Assembly (NCBI GenBank): GCA_934565775.1
Contig: CAKTIN010000052.1
Coordinates: 1-12,756 of the forward strand
Reading direction: 5' to 3'
Origin: an uncultured Oscillospiraceae bacterium
GTDB lineage: Bacteria; Bacillota; Clostridia; Oscillospirales; Oscillospiraceae
DNA length: 12,756 nt
Shown piece after piece: positions 1 through 6,752 of the stretch; the first letter of the stretch is position 1, and each line of letters starts with the position of its first letter. A program made the position numbers and the translations under genes. The notes below the pieces were generated by a model that saw only the letters and a list, made by a program, of their open reading frames with translations, ran no database searches and was not told the DNA's origin.

Positions 1-107
1 AACGGAGCTTTTTACGGTAGCAGACCTGCGGAAAAGTGCAGGAAAACCAATGGGTTTCAGAGATTCAGATAGATAAATCGGGAATTTGATGGGAGGGAAG
101 AACTGCC

Positions 108-866
108 ATGTGGTGTTTACCTAACGATAGCTCGAAGGCAGTTATTACAGCAGCTGAGCAAATAAATAGCGCACATCATGAGTGCCGTTTACGTTTGCCC
201 GAAACAGCAGTTTTGTTTTTTATGAGCAAGGGAACAGACTATCTCATAGAGCATTATAATACGGAGGAAATGGCAGAGCCTTTCCCCCGCTTTCTCAATC
301 GCTGTTCTATTTGGGAGATAAAGGATTTGAACTTGTGCTTTCTAGATGGTGGCCGTGGCGCACCACAAGCTGTAGACACAGTTGAAACACTTGCCGCATT
401 GGGCGTGAAGAACATGATTGCTGTTGGAATGTGTGGAGCTTATGATGAGAATGTCCGTGTCGGCGAAATCATAGCTCCCCAAAAGGCCTTTGTAGAGGAG
501 GGTACATCTCTTCATTACTACGAATCCATTGAAGTTTCATATCCTAATGGTGATTTGTTGGAAACGGCTACAGCCTTACTTCACATTAGTAATTATCCGA
601 TTGTGTCATCCGATGCGGTATATCGCCAGACTTTTGACAAAGAACGGCTGTGGCGAGAAAAAGGCGCTGTCGGTGTAGACATGGAAACATCCGCTGTTTT
701 CAGTGTTGCTCAATATCTTGGGCTAAAAGCGGTTGCCTTATTGATGATTTCTGACATACACCCCATAAATCCAGATGCGCCGAAATGGGAGTGGCACATG
801 ACAAAAGATATGAAATACCATCTTGCTGAACAGGGGATTGCACTGGCAAAGAAACTCGTTAGATAA
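108..866 (+). CDS. Nucleoside phosphorylase family protein (uridine phosphorylase-like)
   Basis: The 252-residue product resembles the PNP_UDP_1 family, whose members split nucleosides with phosphate into base and sugar-1-phosphate in the cytoplasm. The sequence shows the family's glycine-rich segment VGMCGA, followed by a VGEIIAP stretch and an EGTS-HYY segment, as in uridine phosphorylases, and the late signature VDMETSAVF with the ribose-binding Met192-Glu193. Length fits the family. The ATG is preceded by a purine-rich GGGAGGGAAG about 8 bases upstream, which supports this start. The gene is visibly AT-richer than everything between 1124 and 12560 and uses many A/T third positions, so it may be acquired. 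It stands alone: the next gene is convergent. Substrate (uridine, purine nucleoside or a modified nucleoside) cannot be fixed from sequence alone. A nucleosidase activity is also possible. Confidence 0.8.
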   Translation: MWCLPNDSSKAVITAAEQINSAHHECRLRLPETAVLFFMSKGTDYLIEHYNTEEMAEPFPRFLNRCSIWEIKDLNLCFLDGGRGAPQAVDTVETLAALGVKNMIAVGMCGAYDENVRVGEIIAPQKAFVEEGTSLHYYESIEVSYPNGDLLETATALLHISNYPIVSSDAVYRQTFDKERLWREKGAVGVDMETSAVFSVAQYLGLKAVALLMISDIHPINPDAPKWEWHMTKDMKYHLAEQGIALAKKLVR

Positions 867-955
867 AGAACAGCCAGCTGTCATTTCTCTAACAAGTTAC
901 AATTTATTATGCTGATAAAGGGCGCGCCTCTATACGCCTTTGGGCATACCGTGCG

Positions 956-1012
956 GCCCTCCCTCGCCTTCCCCTGTGGGAGGGCACCCCTGCTTTCCGC
1001 AAAGGGAAGCAG
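956..1012. repeat. Two adjacent hairpins in the convergent gap
   Basis: Two stem-loops lie side by side. The first pairs GCCCTCCC (956-963) with GGGAGGGC (978-985), 8 perfect pairs around a 14-base loop. The second pairs 990-998 with 1004-1012, 9 pairs including one G-T, around the loop GCAAA. Neither is followed by a T-run, so they look less like terminators and more like a dispersed palindromic element. No protein-coding evidence is seen here. Confidence 0.5.
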
Positions 1013-1028
1013 AGGTTCTTTGCAGACT

Positions 1029-1070
1029 GAAATGGAGCGTATCGGTACCGATACGCTCCATTTCCTATTT
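1029..1070. terminator. Perfect 36-bp palindrome, likely shared terminator
   Basis: Bases 1029-1064 form a perfect palindrome with no unpaired centre (centre GGTACC at 1044-1049). In RNA this would give a stem of about 16 pairs with a GTAC loop. It sits between the convergent genes ending at 866 (plus) and 1124 (minus). On the plus strand the 3' arm ends in ATTTC and is followed by CTATTTT, a usable U-rich tract. On the minus strand only the ATTTC inside the palindrome serves. A bidirectional terminator is the simplest reading. Confidence 0.6.
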
Positions 1071-1123
1071 TACAACCACCCCGCGAAGCGCCGGGGCGCT
1101 GCCTTTTCTGTTTTTGCTGCCGC

Positions 1124-2122
1124 TCAGGCCAGCGCGGCGGTGATGATGGCCATCTTGTAGACCTCGTCGGCGTTGCAGCCCCGGGACAGGTCGTTAATCG
1201 GGGCGTTCAGGCCCTGCAGGATGGGGCCATAGGCCTCATAGCCGCCCAGACGCTGGGCGATCTTGTAGCCGATATTACCCGCCTCAATGCAGGGGAAGAT
1301 GAAGGTGTTCGCATGGCCCGCCACGGGAGAGCCGGGGAACTTCAGCTGGCCCACCACAGGGGACACGGCGGCGTCAAACTGCATCTCGCCGTCCAGGGCC
1401 AGATCGGGCGCCATTTCCTTGGCGATCTTGGTGGCCTCCTGGCTCAGCGCCACGGTGCCGCCCTTGCCGGAGCCCTTGGTGGAGAAGCTCAGCATGGCGA
1501 CCTTGGGATCGATGCCGAACACCTTCGCAGTCCGGGCCGTCTCAATGGCAACCTCGGCCAGCTTCTGCGCGGCGGACACGACCACGTTGCCGTCCTTATC
1601 CACGGTATCCTGATAGTCGATGTTAATGGCGCAGTCGCCCATGGCCAGCTTCTCGTCCCCACGGACCAGAATGAAGCAGGAGGACACCAGATGTGCGCCC
1701 TTCCGGGTCTTGACCAGCTGCAGCGCGGGGCGGACGGTATCGGCGGTGGAATAGGTAGCGCCGCCCAGCAGCGCGTCGGCATAGCCCATCTTCACCAGCA
1801 TGGTGCCGAAATAGTTACCCTTGGACAGCGCCTTGCGGCAGTCCTCTTCGGTCATCTTGCCCTTGCGCAGCTCCACCATCTTGGCGACCATCTCATCCAT
1901 GCCGGGATAGGTGGCGGGGTCCAGAATCTCCACGCCCTCGATGTTGAAGTTCCCGGCGGCGGCAGCGGCCTTTACCTCGTCCACATTGCCTACCAGGATG
2001 GGGGTCAGGAAGCCGCCCTTTACCAGGCGGTCCGTCGCCTCCAGGATCCGGGCGTCGGGGCCCTCGGTGAACACGATCTTCCGGGGATTGGCCTTCAGAG
2101 TTTCGATCATAGCGTCAAACAT
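1124..2122 (-). CDS. pta: Phosphate acetyltransferase
   Basis: The product converts acetyl-CoA and phosphate to acetyl phosphate and CoA, the first step of acetate formation with ATP gain. The 332 residues match the usual length of the short Pta form without the N-terminal DRTGG/BioD-like extension. Visible family signatures are an early KIVFTEG, the GGATYSTADTVRPAL segment, MLSFSTKGSGKG, and the C-terminal run with DGEMQFDAA, SPVAGHANTFIFP, EAGNIGYK and APINDLSRG. I chose the ATG at 2122 because GGAGG ends 8 bases before it; the in-frame ATG at 2137 would overlap that ribosome binding site. It is the only minus-strand gene in the left half, convergent with the nucleoside phosphorylase. The usual partner ackA (acetate kinase) is not in this window. 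A phosphate butyryltransferase is less likely given the motifs. Confidence 0.93.
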   Translation of the reverse strand: MFDAMIETLKANPRKIVFTEGPDARILEATDRLVKGGFLTPILVGNVDEVKAAAAAGNFNIEGVEILDPATYPGMDEMVAKMVELRKGKMTEEDCRKALSKGNYFGTMLVKMGYADALLGGATYSTADTVRPALQLVKTRKGAHLVSSCFILVRGDEKLAMGDCAINIDYQDTVDKDGNVVVSAAQKLAEVAIETARTAKVFGIDPKVAMLSFSTKGSGKGGTVALSQEATKIAKEMAPDLALDGEMQFDAAVSPVVGQLKFPGSPVAGHANTFIFPCIEAGNIGYKIAQRLGGYEAYGPILQGLNAPINDLSRGCNADEVYKMAIITAALA

Positions 2123-2191
2123 GGGATATTCCTCCAATATTGCATTTTAATCAGCCAGAAGCGGGAGCGGCGCCCCCGCCTTTACCCGTCC

Positions 2192-2220
2192 ATTATACAC
2201 CTTTTTCCCCCGGGCCACAA
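2192..2220 (-). promoter_or_regulatory. Promoter of pta
   Basis: On the minus strand a perfect TATAAT (2197 to 2192) lies 17 bases after TTGTGG (2220 to 2215). Transcription would start near 2185 and give a leader of about 60 bases. That leader contains a GC hairpin (2161-2179, GCGGG and CCCGC outer pairs) before the GGAGG site. Confidence 0.6.
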
Positions 2221-2311
2221 GGGCATCCCGCCAAAAGTTTACATTTTTTTCGCACCGCGCCCGGTTTCCCGCTTTCTTTGCAAAAAAATCTCTTTTCTGC
2301 CGGTTTCCCCC

Positions 2312-2339
2312 TTGACTCTCCGGAAATTCATGCTAAAAT
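2312..2339 (+). promoter_or_regulatory. Promoter of the DUF6110-like gene and ATPase
   Basis: TTGACT (2312-2317) and TAAAAT (2334-2339) are 16 bases apart, and TG at 2331-2332 makes an extended -10. It is back to back with the pta promoter. The transcript would run into the small gene at 2409 and, past a weak terminator, the ATPase at 2752. Confidence 0.7.
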
Positions 2340-2408
2340 AAGGAACGCCAAGAGGTTAGCACACGCTGACTGGCGGGTAAAATTCATAAAAATCGGGAGG
2401 AAACGATC

Positions 2409-2693
2409 ATGAACTGGAGTAAGCTTGGCGCCTTTGCCGGCGGCATCCTCTTCGGGACGGCCGGCATCAAGATCCTCAGCAGCCGGGAGGCCAAGACCGT
2501 TTACACCCATGCCACAGCCGCCGCCCTCCGGGCGAAGGACTGCGTCATGGAAACCTACACGACGGTAAAGGAAAATGCCGGGGACATTCTCGCCGACGCG
2601 AAGGCTCTGAACGAGGAGCGGGACGCCGCTCAGGCGGAGACCATCATTGTGGACGCTGCGGAGCAGGCCCCTGCGGCAGAGCCGGCGGAATAA
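2409..2693 (+). CDS. Small membrane-anchored protein, DUF6110-like
   Basis: This 94-residue protein starts with a short glycine-rich hydrophobic helix (about residues 6-24, containing GAFAGGILFGTAGIKIL) that looks like a single membrane anchor with GxxxG-type spacing. A mostly helical, charged stretch (about 28-75, with YTHATAAALRAKDCVM and ENAGDILADAKALNEE) follows, and the tail is Ala/Glu-rich. The pattern recalls the uncharacterised DUF6110 family; I am moderately sure of that name and know no proven function. The ATG follows GGGAGG (2395-2400) by 8 bases. It begins its own transcript and ends 58 bases before the metal ATPase in the same direction, with an attenuator-like hairpin between. 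An accessory or anchoring role for the ATPase is inferred from position only. Confidence 0.75.
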   Translation: MNWSKLGAFAGGILFGTAGIKILSSREAKTVYTHATAAALRAKDCVMETYTTVKENAGDILADAKALNEERDAAQAETIIVDAAEQAPAAEPAE

Positions 2694-2703
2694 GGAACGA
2701 GAG

Positions 2704-2725
2704 GGGGACCGGGCGGTCCCCTTTT
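2704..2725 (+). terminator. Attenuator-like terminator before the ATPase
   Basis: GGGGACC (2704-2710) pairs with GGTCCCC (2715-2721) around a GGGC loop and is followed by TTTT. The T-run is short and no clear promoter follows before 2752, so partial termination with read-through into the ATPase gene is likely. That would make the small upstream gene more abundant than the pump. Confidence 0.6.
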
Positions 2726-2751
2726 CGCCCCCTTTCTGAGGAGGAATCACC

Positions 2752-4857
2752 TTGAAATGCAAAATCTTACATGAATCCCGGGGGCGGCTTCGGGTCCATC
2801 TGTGCTGCGGGCGGATGACGCCGGACCAGGCGGACCTGCTCCAGGTGTATCTGGAGGGAGTCCCCGGTGTGACCGGCGTTACGGTCTATGAGCGCACCCA
2901 GGACGCCGCCCTGACCTATACCGCCGGGCGGGAGGCCGCCGTGGCCGCCCTGGCCCGGTTCCGGTTCGATCTGCCCGGGCTGGCAGCCCCGGAGCACTCT
3001 TCCCGGATGCTGAACCGGGAATTTGAAGAAAATCTGGTCCTGACTGTGGTCCGGCGCTTTGGCGCAAAGCTGTTTCTGCCCGCGCCCATCCGGGCAGGCA
3101 TTGCCGTGGTCAAATCCCTGCGCTACCTTTGGAAGGGGCTGAAGAGTCTGGGCAGCCGCCAGCTGAAGGTGGAGGTCCTGGACGCGGTGGCTGTGGGGGT
3201 CTCCGTGCTCCGGGGGAACTTTGACACCGCCGCCAGCGTGATGTTCATGCTCCGCATCGGCGAGATTCTGGAGGATTGGACCCACAAGAAGTCCGTGCAG
3301 GACCTGGCCTCGGCCATGGCGCTGCAGGTGGACAAGGTCTGGCTCCAGGCCGGGGAGCAGGAGGTCCTCGTCCCGGTGAACACCGTCCGGAAGGGCGACC
3401 GGATCGTGGTCCGCACCGGCAGCCTGGTGCCCCTGGACGGCATCGTGCTCTCCGGGGAAATTATGGTGAATCAGGCCTCCATGACCGGCGAGTCCCTGCC
3501 TGTGCGGAAAACCCCGGGCAGCTATGTCTATGCCGGGACCGTGCTGGAGGACGGGCAGTGCGTCCTCACCGTGGAAAAAGCCCAGGGCAGCGGCCGGTAT
3601 GACCGTATCGTCCAGATGATCGAGCACTCGGAAAAAATGAAGTCCGCCTCGGAGAGCCGGGCCACCAGCCTGGCCGACCGGCTGGTGCCCTACACCCTGG
3701 GGGGCACGGTGCTGACCTGGCTGCTCACCCGGAATGTGACCAAGGCCCTGGCCGTGCTCATGGTGGACTTTTCCTGCGCTCTGAAGCTGGCCATTCCCAT
3801 CGCCGTGATCTCCGCCATGCGGGAGTGCACCCTCCGGGGCATCTCCGTGAAGGGCGGGCACTATATGGAAATGGCCGCAGGAGCGGATACCATCGTATTT
3901 GATAAGACCGGCACCCTGACCTATGCCACCCCCAAGGTGGCCCGGATCATTCCCTTCGGCGGGCGGGACGAGGCGGAGCTGCTCAGTCTGGCGGCCTGCC
4001 TGGAGGAGCACTATCCCCACTCCATGGCCAACGCCGTGGTGGAGGAGGCCCGGGTCCGGGGGCTCATTCACGAGGAGCGGCACGACGAGGTGCAGTATGT
4101 GGTGGCCCACGGGATTGTCAGCGCCGTGGACGGTCAGCGGGTGTGCATCGGCAGCGCCCACTTCCTGTTTGACGATGAGCACTGCACCATCCCCCCTGCA
4201 GAGCGGGAAAAATATGACGGCCTGACCGGAGAATACTCTTACCTCTATCTGGCCATTTCCGGGGAGCTGGCGGCGATCCTGTGCATCTCCGACCCGGTGA
4301 AGGCCGGGGCCCGGGAGGCCGTGGCCGCCCTGCACGCCAGCGGCATCCGCAGGATTGTCATGATGACCGGCGACAACGAAAAGACGGCCCGGCAGGTCGC
4401 CGCCCTGGTGGGGGTGGACGATTACCGGGCGGAGGTCCTGCCCGAGGACAAGGCCGCCTTTGTCCGGGCCGAGCGGGAGGCCGGCCGCCGGGTGATGATG
4501 GTGGGCGACGGGATCAACGATACCCCCGCCCTGTCCGAGGCGGACGTAGGCGTGGCGGTAAACAGCGGCGCGGCCATCGCCCGGGAGGTTGCGGACATTA
4601 CCGTATCCTCCGACGATCTGAACGCCCTGGTCACCCTGCGCCGGATCAGCAAGGCCCTCCACGACCGGATCCATCGCAATTACCGCCTGATCGTAGGCTT
4701 CAACTCCCTGCTGATCGCCCTGGGCGTATCCGGGCTGATCCAGCCCACGGTCTCGGCGCTGCTGCACAACGCCTCCACCCTGGGCATCAGTCTCAGGAGC
4801 ATGACGCCCCTGCTGCCGGAGGACGCGGAGCAGCAAAGCGTCCCCGCAGAAAAGTAA
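2752..4857 (+). CDS. P1B-type heavy-metal-translocating ATPase (CtpC-like)
   Basis: This 701-residue pump would export a metal ion across the cytoplasmic membrane using ATP. In order: an N-terminal HMA-like fold (about 1-70) without a CxxC metal site; membrane segments near 104-122 and 140-172; the actuator loop with TGES (245-248); membrane helices near 311-327 and 334-357; the phosphorylation motif DKTGT with Asp384; TGDN (539-542); GDGIND (585-590); and a C-terminal helix pair ending in a LLHNAST segment (His672, Asn673). The intramembrane CPx motif reads Phe-Ser-Cys-Ala, with Cys342 but no adjacent proline, and the nucleotide-site HP signature reads HYPH (420-423). Both suit a CtpC-like subgroup rather than the Cu or Zn/Cd classes; the metal (Mn2+ or Zn2+ are candidates) is unproven. 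The start is TTG: GAGGAGG (2738-2744) sits 7 bases upstream, and the nearby ATG is out of frame. Confidence 0.9.
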   Translation: MKCKILHESRGRLRVHLCCGRMTPDQADLLQVYLEGVPGVTGVTVYERTQDAALTYTAGREAAVAALARFRFDLPGLAAPEHSSRMLNREFEENLVLTVVRRFGAKLFLPAPIRAGIAVVKSLRYLWKGLKSLGSRQLKVEVLDAVAVGVSVLRGNFDTAASVMFMLRIGEILEDWTHKKSVQDLASAMALQVDKVWLQAGEQEVLVPVNTVRKGDRIVVRTGSLVPLDGIVLSGEIMVNQASMTGESLPVRKTPGSYVYAGTVLEDGQCVLTVEKAQGSGRYDRIVQMIEHSEKMKSASESRATSLADRLVPYTLGGTVLTWLLTRNVTKALAVLMVDFSCALKLAIPIAVISAMRECTLRGISVKGGHYMEMAAGADTIVFDKTGTLTYATPKVARIIPFGGRDEAELLSLAACLEEHYPHSMANAVVEEARVRGLIHEERHDEVQYVVAHGIVSAVDGQRVCIGSAHFLFDDEHCTIPPAEREKYDGLTGEYSYLYLAISGELAAILCISDPVKAGAREAVAALHASGIRRIVMMTGDNEKTARQVAALVGVDDYRAEVLPEDKAAFVRAEREAGRRVMMVGDGINDTPALSEADVGVAVNSGAAIAREVADITVSSDDLNALVTLRRISKALHDRIHRNYRLIVGFNSLLIALGVSGLIQPTVSALLHNASTLGISLRSMTPLLPEDAEQQSVPAEK

Positions 4858-4866
4858 CGACAGAAC

Positions 4867-4896
4867 TCCCTCCGGCAGCCCCGGAGGGAATTTTTT
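4867..4896 (+). terminator. Intrinsic terminator after the ATPase
   Basis: TCCCTCCGG (4867-4875) pairs with CCGGAGGGA (4881-4889), 9 perfect pairs, followed by A and six T. It separates the ATPase transcript from the riboswitch operon. Confidence 0.9.
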
Positions 4897-4927
4897 CTGC
4901 AAAATGCTGTTTTCGCGCAAAAAAGCC

Positions 4928-4955
4928 TTGACAGCCGGGGAATGTATGCTATAAT
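4928..4955 (+). promoter_or_regulatory. Consensus promoter of the mntP operon
   Basis: A perfect TTGACA (4928-4933) and a perfect TATAAT (4950-4955), 16 bases apart, with TG at 4947-4948 giving an extended -10. Start is expected near 4962, just before the riboswitch. A promoter this strong suggests control is mainly by termination downstream. Confidence 0.88.
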
Positions 4956-4969
4956 ACTCTGGTATTTAC

Positions 4970-5060
4970 CTATGAGGGAGTAGCAAGCGCCCGCTCCGGG
5001 CGTAGCAAGTCAACATCCTGGCCTTTGCGCCTGGCTTGCTTTCAATTGCGAGACTCATGT
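4970..5060 (+). promoter_or_regulatory. yybP-ykoY manganese riboswitch (aptamer)
   Basis: The leader of mntP has the hallmarks of the yybP-ykoY class, which binds Mn2+ and turns on Mn exporters. P1 is formed by ATGAG (4972-4976) and CTCAT (5054-5058). The conserved GGGAGTAGC follows P1 on the 5' side, and GCGAGA precedes its 3' strand. A first helix pairs CGCCCG (4988-4993) with CGGGCG (4997-5002); a second pairs AGCAAG (5004-5009) with CTTGCT (5035-5040). Promoter upstream, intrinsic terminator downstream and the mntP gene all agree. Assigned by eye from motif and context. Confidence 0.82.
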
Positions 5061-5139
5061 ATATCCGTCGGCTATACATTCGGTCTATCCCCCTGTTTCG
5101 GACTCAAGTATGCCGTATGGCTATACTTGAGCCTTTTTT
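5057..5139 (+). terminator. Riboswitch expression platform with terminator
   Basis: The terminator pairs CTCAAGTATGCC (5103-5114) with GGCTATACTTGAG (5119-5131), one bulged A, then CC and six T (5134-5139). Upstream, ATGTATA (5057-5063) can pair with TATACAT (5073-5079). Alternatively CGGCTATAC (5069-5077) can pair with GTATGCCG (5108-5115), destroying the terminator. The first strand of the upstream hairpin overlaps the 3' strand of P1, so Mn2+-stabilised P1 would free 5069-5079 to act as antiterminator. This gives Mn2+-induced read-through. The switching model is inference from base pairing. Confidence 0.78.
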
Positions 5140-5166
5140 CTACCCTCACGAAAGGATGAAGTCGTC

Positions 5167-5748
5167 ATGAAGCTGGATTTTCTGTTCTTTTTCAACAGCA
5201 TCTTCCTGGGCGTAGGCCTGGCCATGGACGCGTTTTCCGTCTCCCTGGCCAACGGTCTGGCAGAGCCCGGCATGAAGCGGGGCAAAATGTGCCGCATTGC
5301 CGGGACCTTTGGCTTTTTCCAGGCGGCCATGCCCATGCTAGGCTGGGTCTGCGTGCACACCATTGTGGAGCGCTTCAGCACCTTCAGCCGGTATATTCCC
5401 TGGATTGCCCTGGTGCTGCTGGGCTTTATCGGCGGCAAAATGCTCTATGAGGGCATCCGCGGCGGCGAGGAATCCGAGGCCGTGGGCCTGACCCACGGGG
5501 CGCTGCTGCTCCAGGGCGTCGCCACCTCCATTGACGCGCTGTCCGTGGGCTTTACCATCGCCGCAGACAGCTGGTACATCGCCCTGCTCCGGGCCTGCCT
5601 CATTGCCGCCGTGACCTTCTGCATCAGCCTGGGCGGCGTGGCCATCGGCAAGAAGGCCGGAACCAAGCTGTCCGACAAGGCCGCCATTCTGGGCGGCGTC
5701 ATCCTCATCGCCATTGGGCTGGAAATCTGGCTCAGCGGCATTGTGTAA
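5167..5748 (+). CDS. mntP: Manganese efflux pump MntP
   Basis: MntP exports Mn2+ across the cytoplasmic membrane and protects against manganese excess. The 193-residue protein has the expected size and about six hydrophobic helices in two related halves. Each half carries the family aspartate motif: GLAMDAFSVS with Asp21 and ATSIDALSVG with Asp123, both in membrane helices and thought to coordinate the metal. The ATG follows AAAGGATG by about 9 bases. It lies directly behind a Mn2+ riboswitch, which strongly supports the assignment. Its stop codon at 5746-5748 overlaps the ribosome binding site AAGGAG of the downstream antiporter, so the two are one operon and possibly translationally coupled. 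Confidence 0.93.
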   Translation: MKLDFLFFFNSIFLGVGLAMDAFSVSLANGLAEPGMKRGKMCRIAGTFGFFQAAMPMLGWVCVHTIVERFSTFSRYIPWIALVLLGFIGGKMLYEGIRGGEESEAVGLTHGALLLQGVATSIDALSVGFTIAADSWYIALLRACLIAAVTFCISLGGVAIGKKAGTKLSDKAAILGGVILIAIGLEIWLSGIV

Positions 5749-5759
5749 GGAGAAGTGCC

Positions 5760-6743
5760 ATGCTCTTACCGATCCTTCTGTTTTTACTCGGCCTGGTCCT
5801 GCTCATTAAGGGCGGTGACTGGTTCGTAGACGGCGCGACCGGCATTGCCCACCGGTTCCATGTGCCGGAGCTGCTCATCGGTGCTACGGTGGTCTCCATC
5901 GGTACCACCCTGCCGGAGGTCATGGTCTCCGCTACCTCCGCCCTCAGCGGGCACGGGGAGATTGCCTACGGCAACGCCGTGGGCTCCGTCATCTGCAACA
6001 CTGCCCTGATCGCCGGGCTGACCGCCGCCATCCGCCCCACTCCGGTGGAGCGAAAGAGCCTCATGACCCCGGTGGTATATTTCTTTGCGGCGGCGGTCGT
6101 GTATCTGTTCGCCGCCTATGGGCTGGGGTCCTTCCCCCGGCTGGTGGGCGTGGTGCTCCTGGGGCTCTTCGCCGCCTATATGGCCCATACCGTCCATCAG
6201 GCGCGAACCGCTGCCGCGCCCCGGCCGGATTCCCAATCCCAGCCGGATCCCACGCCCCAGGAGACCTTCCGTCCCCTGTGGCAGTGTCTGGTGCAGCTGG
6301 TGGTCGGCGCGGTGCTCATTGCCTTCGGCGCGGACCTGCTGGTGGATAACGGCACGCTGATCGCCAAGGCGCTGGGCGTTCCGGAGTCCGTCATCGCCCT
6401 GACCTTTGTGGCCCTGGGCACCTCCCTGCCCGAGCTGGTCACCGCCATTACCTCCCTGGTCAAGGGACACGGTGCTCTGTCCCTGGGCAATATCGTGGGG
6501 GCCAATCTGTTCAATCTGGTGCTGGTCAGCGGCGTGTCCACGGTGCTGGCGCCCTTCCAGATTCCCCAGAGCAAGCTGGTCCTGGGGATGAACGCCTCCC
6601 TGCTGGTAGAGCTGCCGGTGATGGTGCTGGTCATGGCCCTGCTGACGCTCCCGGCGCTGATCCGGGGGAAGCTCTCCCGGGCCCAGGGCTTCGCCCTGCT
6701 GGGAATCTATGCGGCCTTCTGCGTCTTTCAATTTGCGGCGTAA
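5760..6743 (+). CDS. Ca2+/cation antiporter (YrbG/CaCA family)
   Basis: This 327-residue membrane protein belongs to the CaCA superfamily of Na+(or H+)/Ca2+ exchangers. Both inverted alpha repeats are visible. Repeat one (about 41-80) has GATVVSIGTTLPE with Glu53 and then GNAVGSVICN; repeat two (about 213-252) has TFVALGTSLPE with Glu225 and then GNIVGANLFN. A Pro/Gln/Ser-rich hydrophilic loop (about 150-170) joins the halves, each with about five helices. The ATG has AAGGAG 7 bases upstream, overlapping the mntP stop, and only 11 bases separate the genes. Since it is expressed from the Mn2+ riboswitch, I infer that it handles Mn2+ or balances Ca2+ during Mn2+ stress; the family's known substrate is mostly Ca2+. 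The gene ends with a hairpin, closing the operon. Confidence 0.9.
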   Translation: MLLPILLFLLGLVLLIKGGDWFVDGATGIAHRFHVPELLIGATVVSIGTTLPEVMVSATSALSGHGEIAYGNAVGSVICNTALIAGLTAAIRPTPVERKSLMTPVVYFFAAAVVYLFAAYGLGSFPRLVGVVLLGLFAAYMAHTVHQARTAAAPRPDSQSQPDPTPQETFRPLWQCLVQLVVGAVLIAFGADLLVDNGTLIAKALGVPESVIALTFVALGTSLPELVTAITSLVKGHGALSLGNIVGANLFNLVLVSGVSTVLAPFQIPQSKLVLGMNASLLVELPVMVLVMALLTLPALIRGKLSRAQGFALLGIYAAFCVFQFAA

Positions 6744-6752
6744 GCCTGTTTC

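Noticed and set aside
909..1160. An 83-codon frame in the convergent gap
   Set aside because: It simply translates the three hairpins and overlaps the end of pta; there is no ribosome site.
1313..2341. A 342-codon plus-strand frame opposite pta
   Set aside because: pta is unmistakable on the other strand; the antisense product is His/Gly-rich and runs through the divergent promoter region.
2767..4920. A 717-codon open frame on the minus strand opposite the ATPase
   Set aside because: It is the antisense of a clearly conserved ATPase in GC-rich DNA, its product is His/Gly/Gln-rich with no domain, and no ribosome site or promoter supports it.
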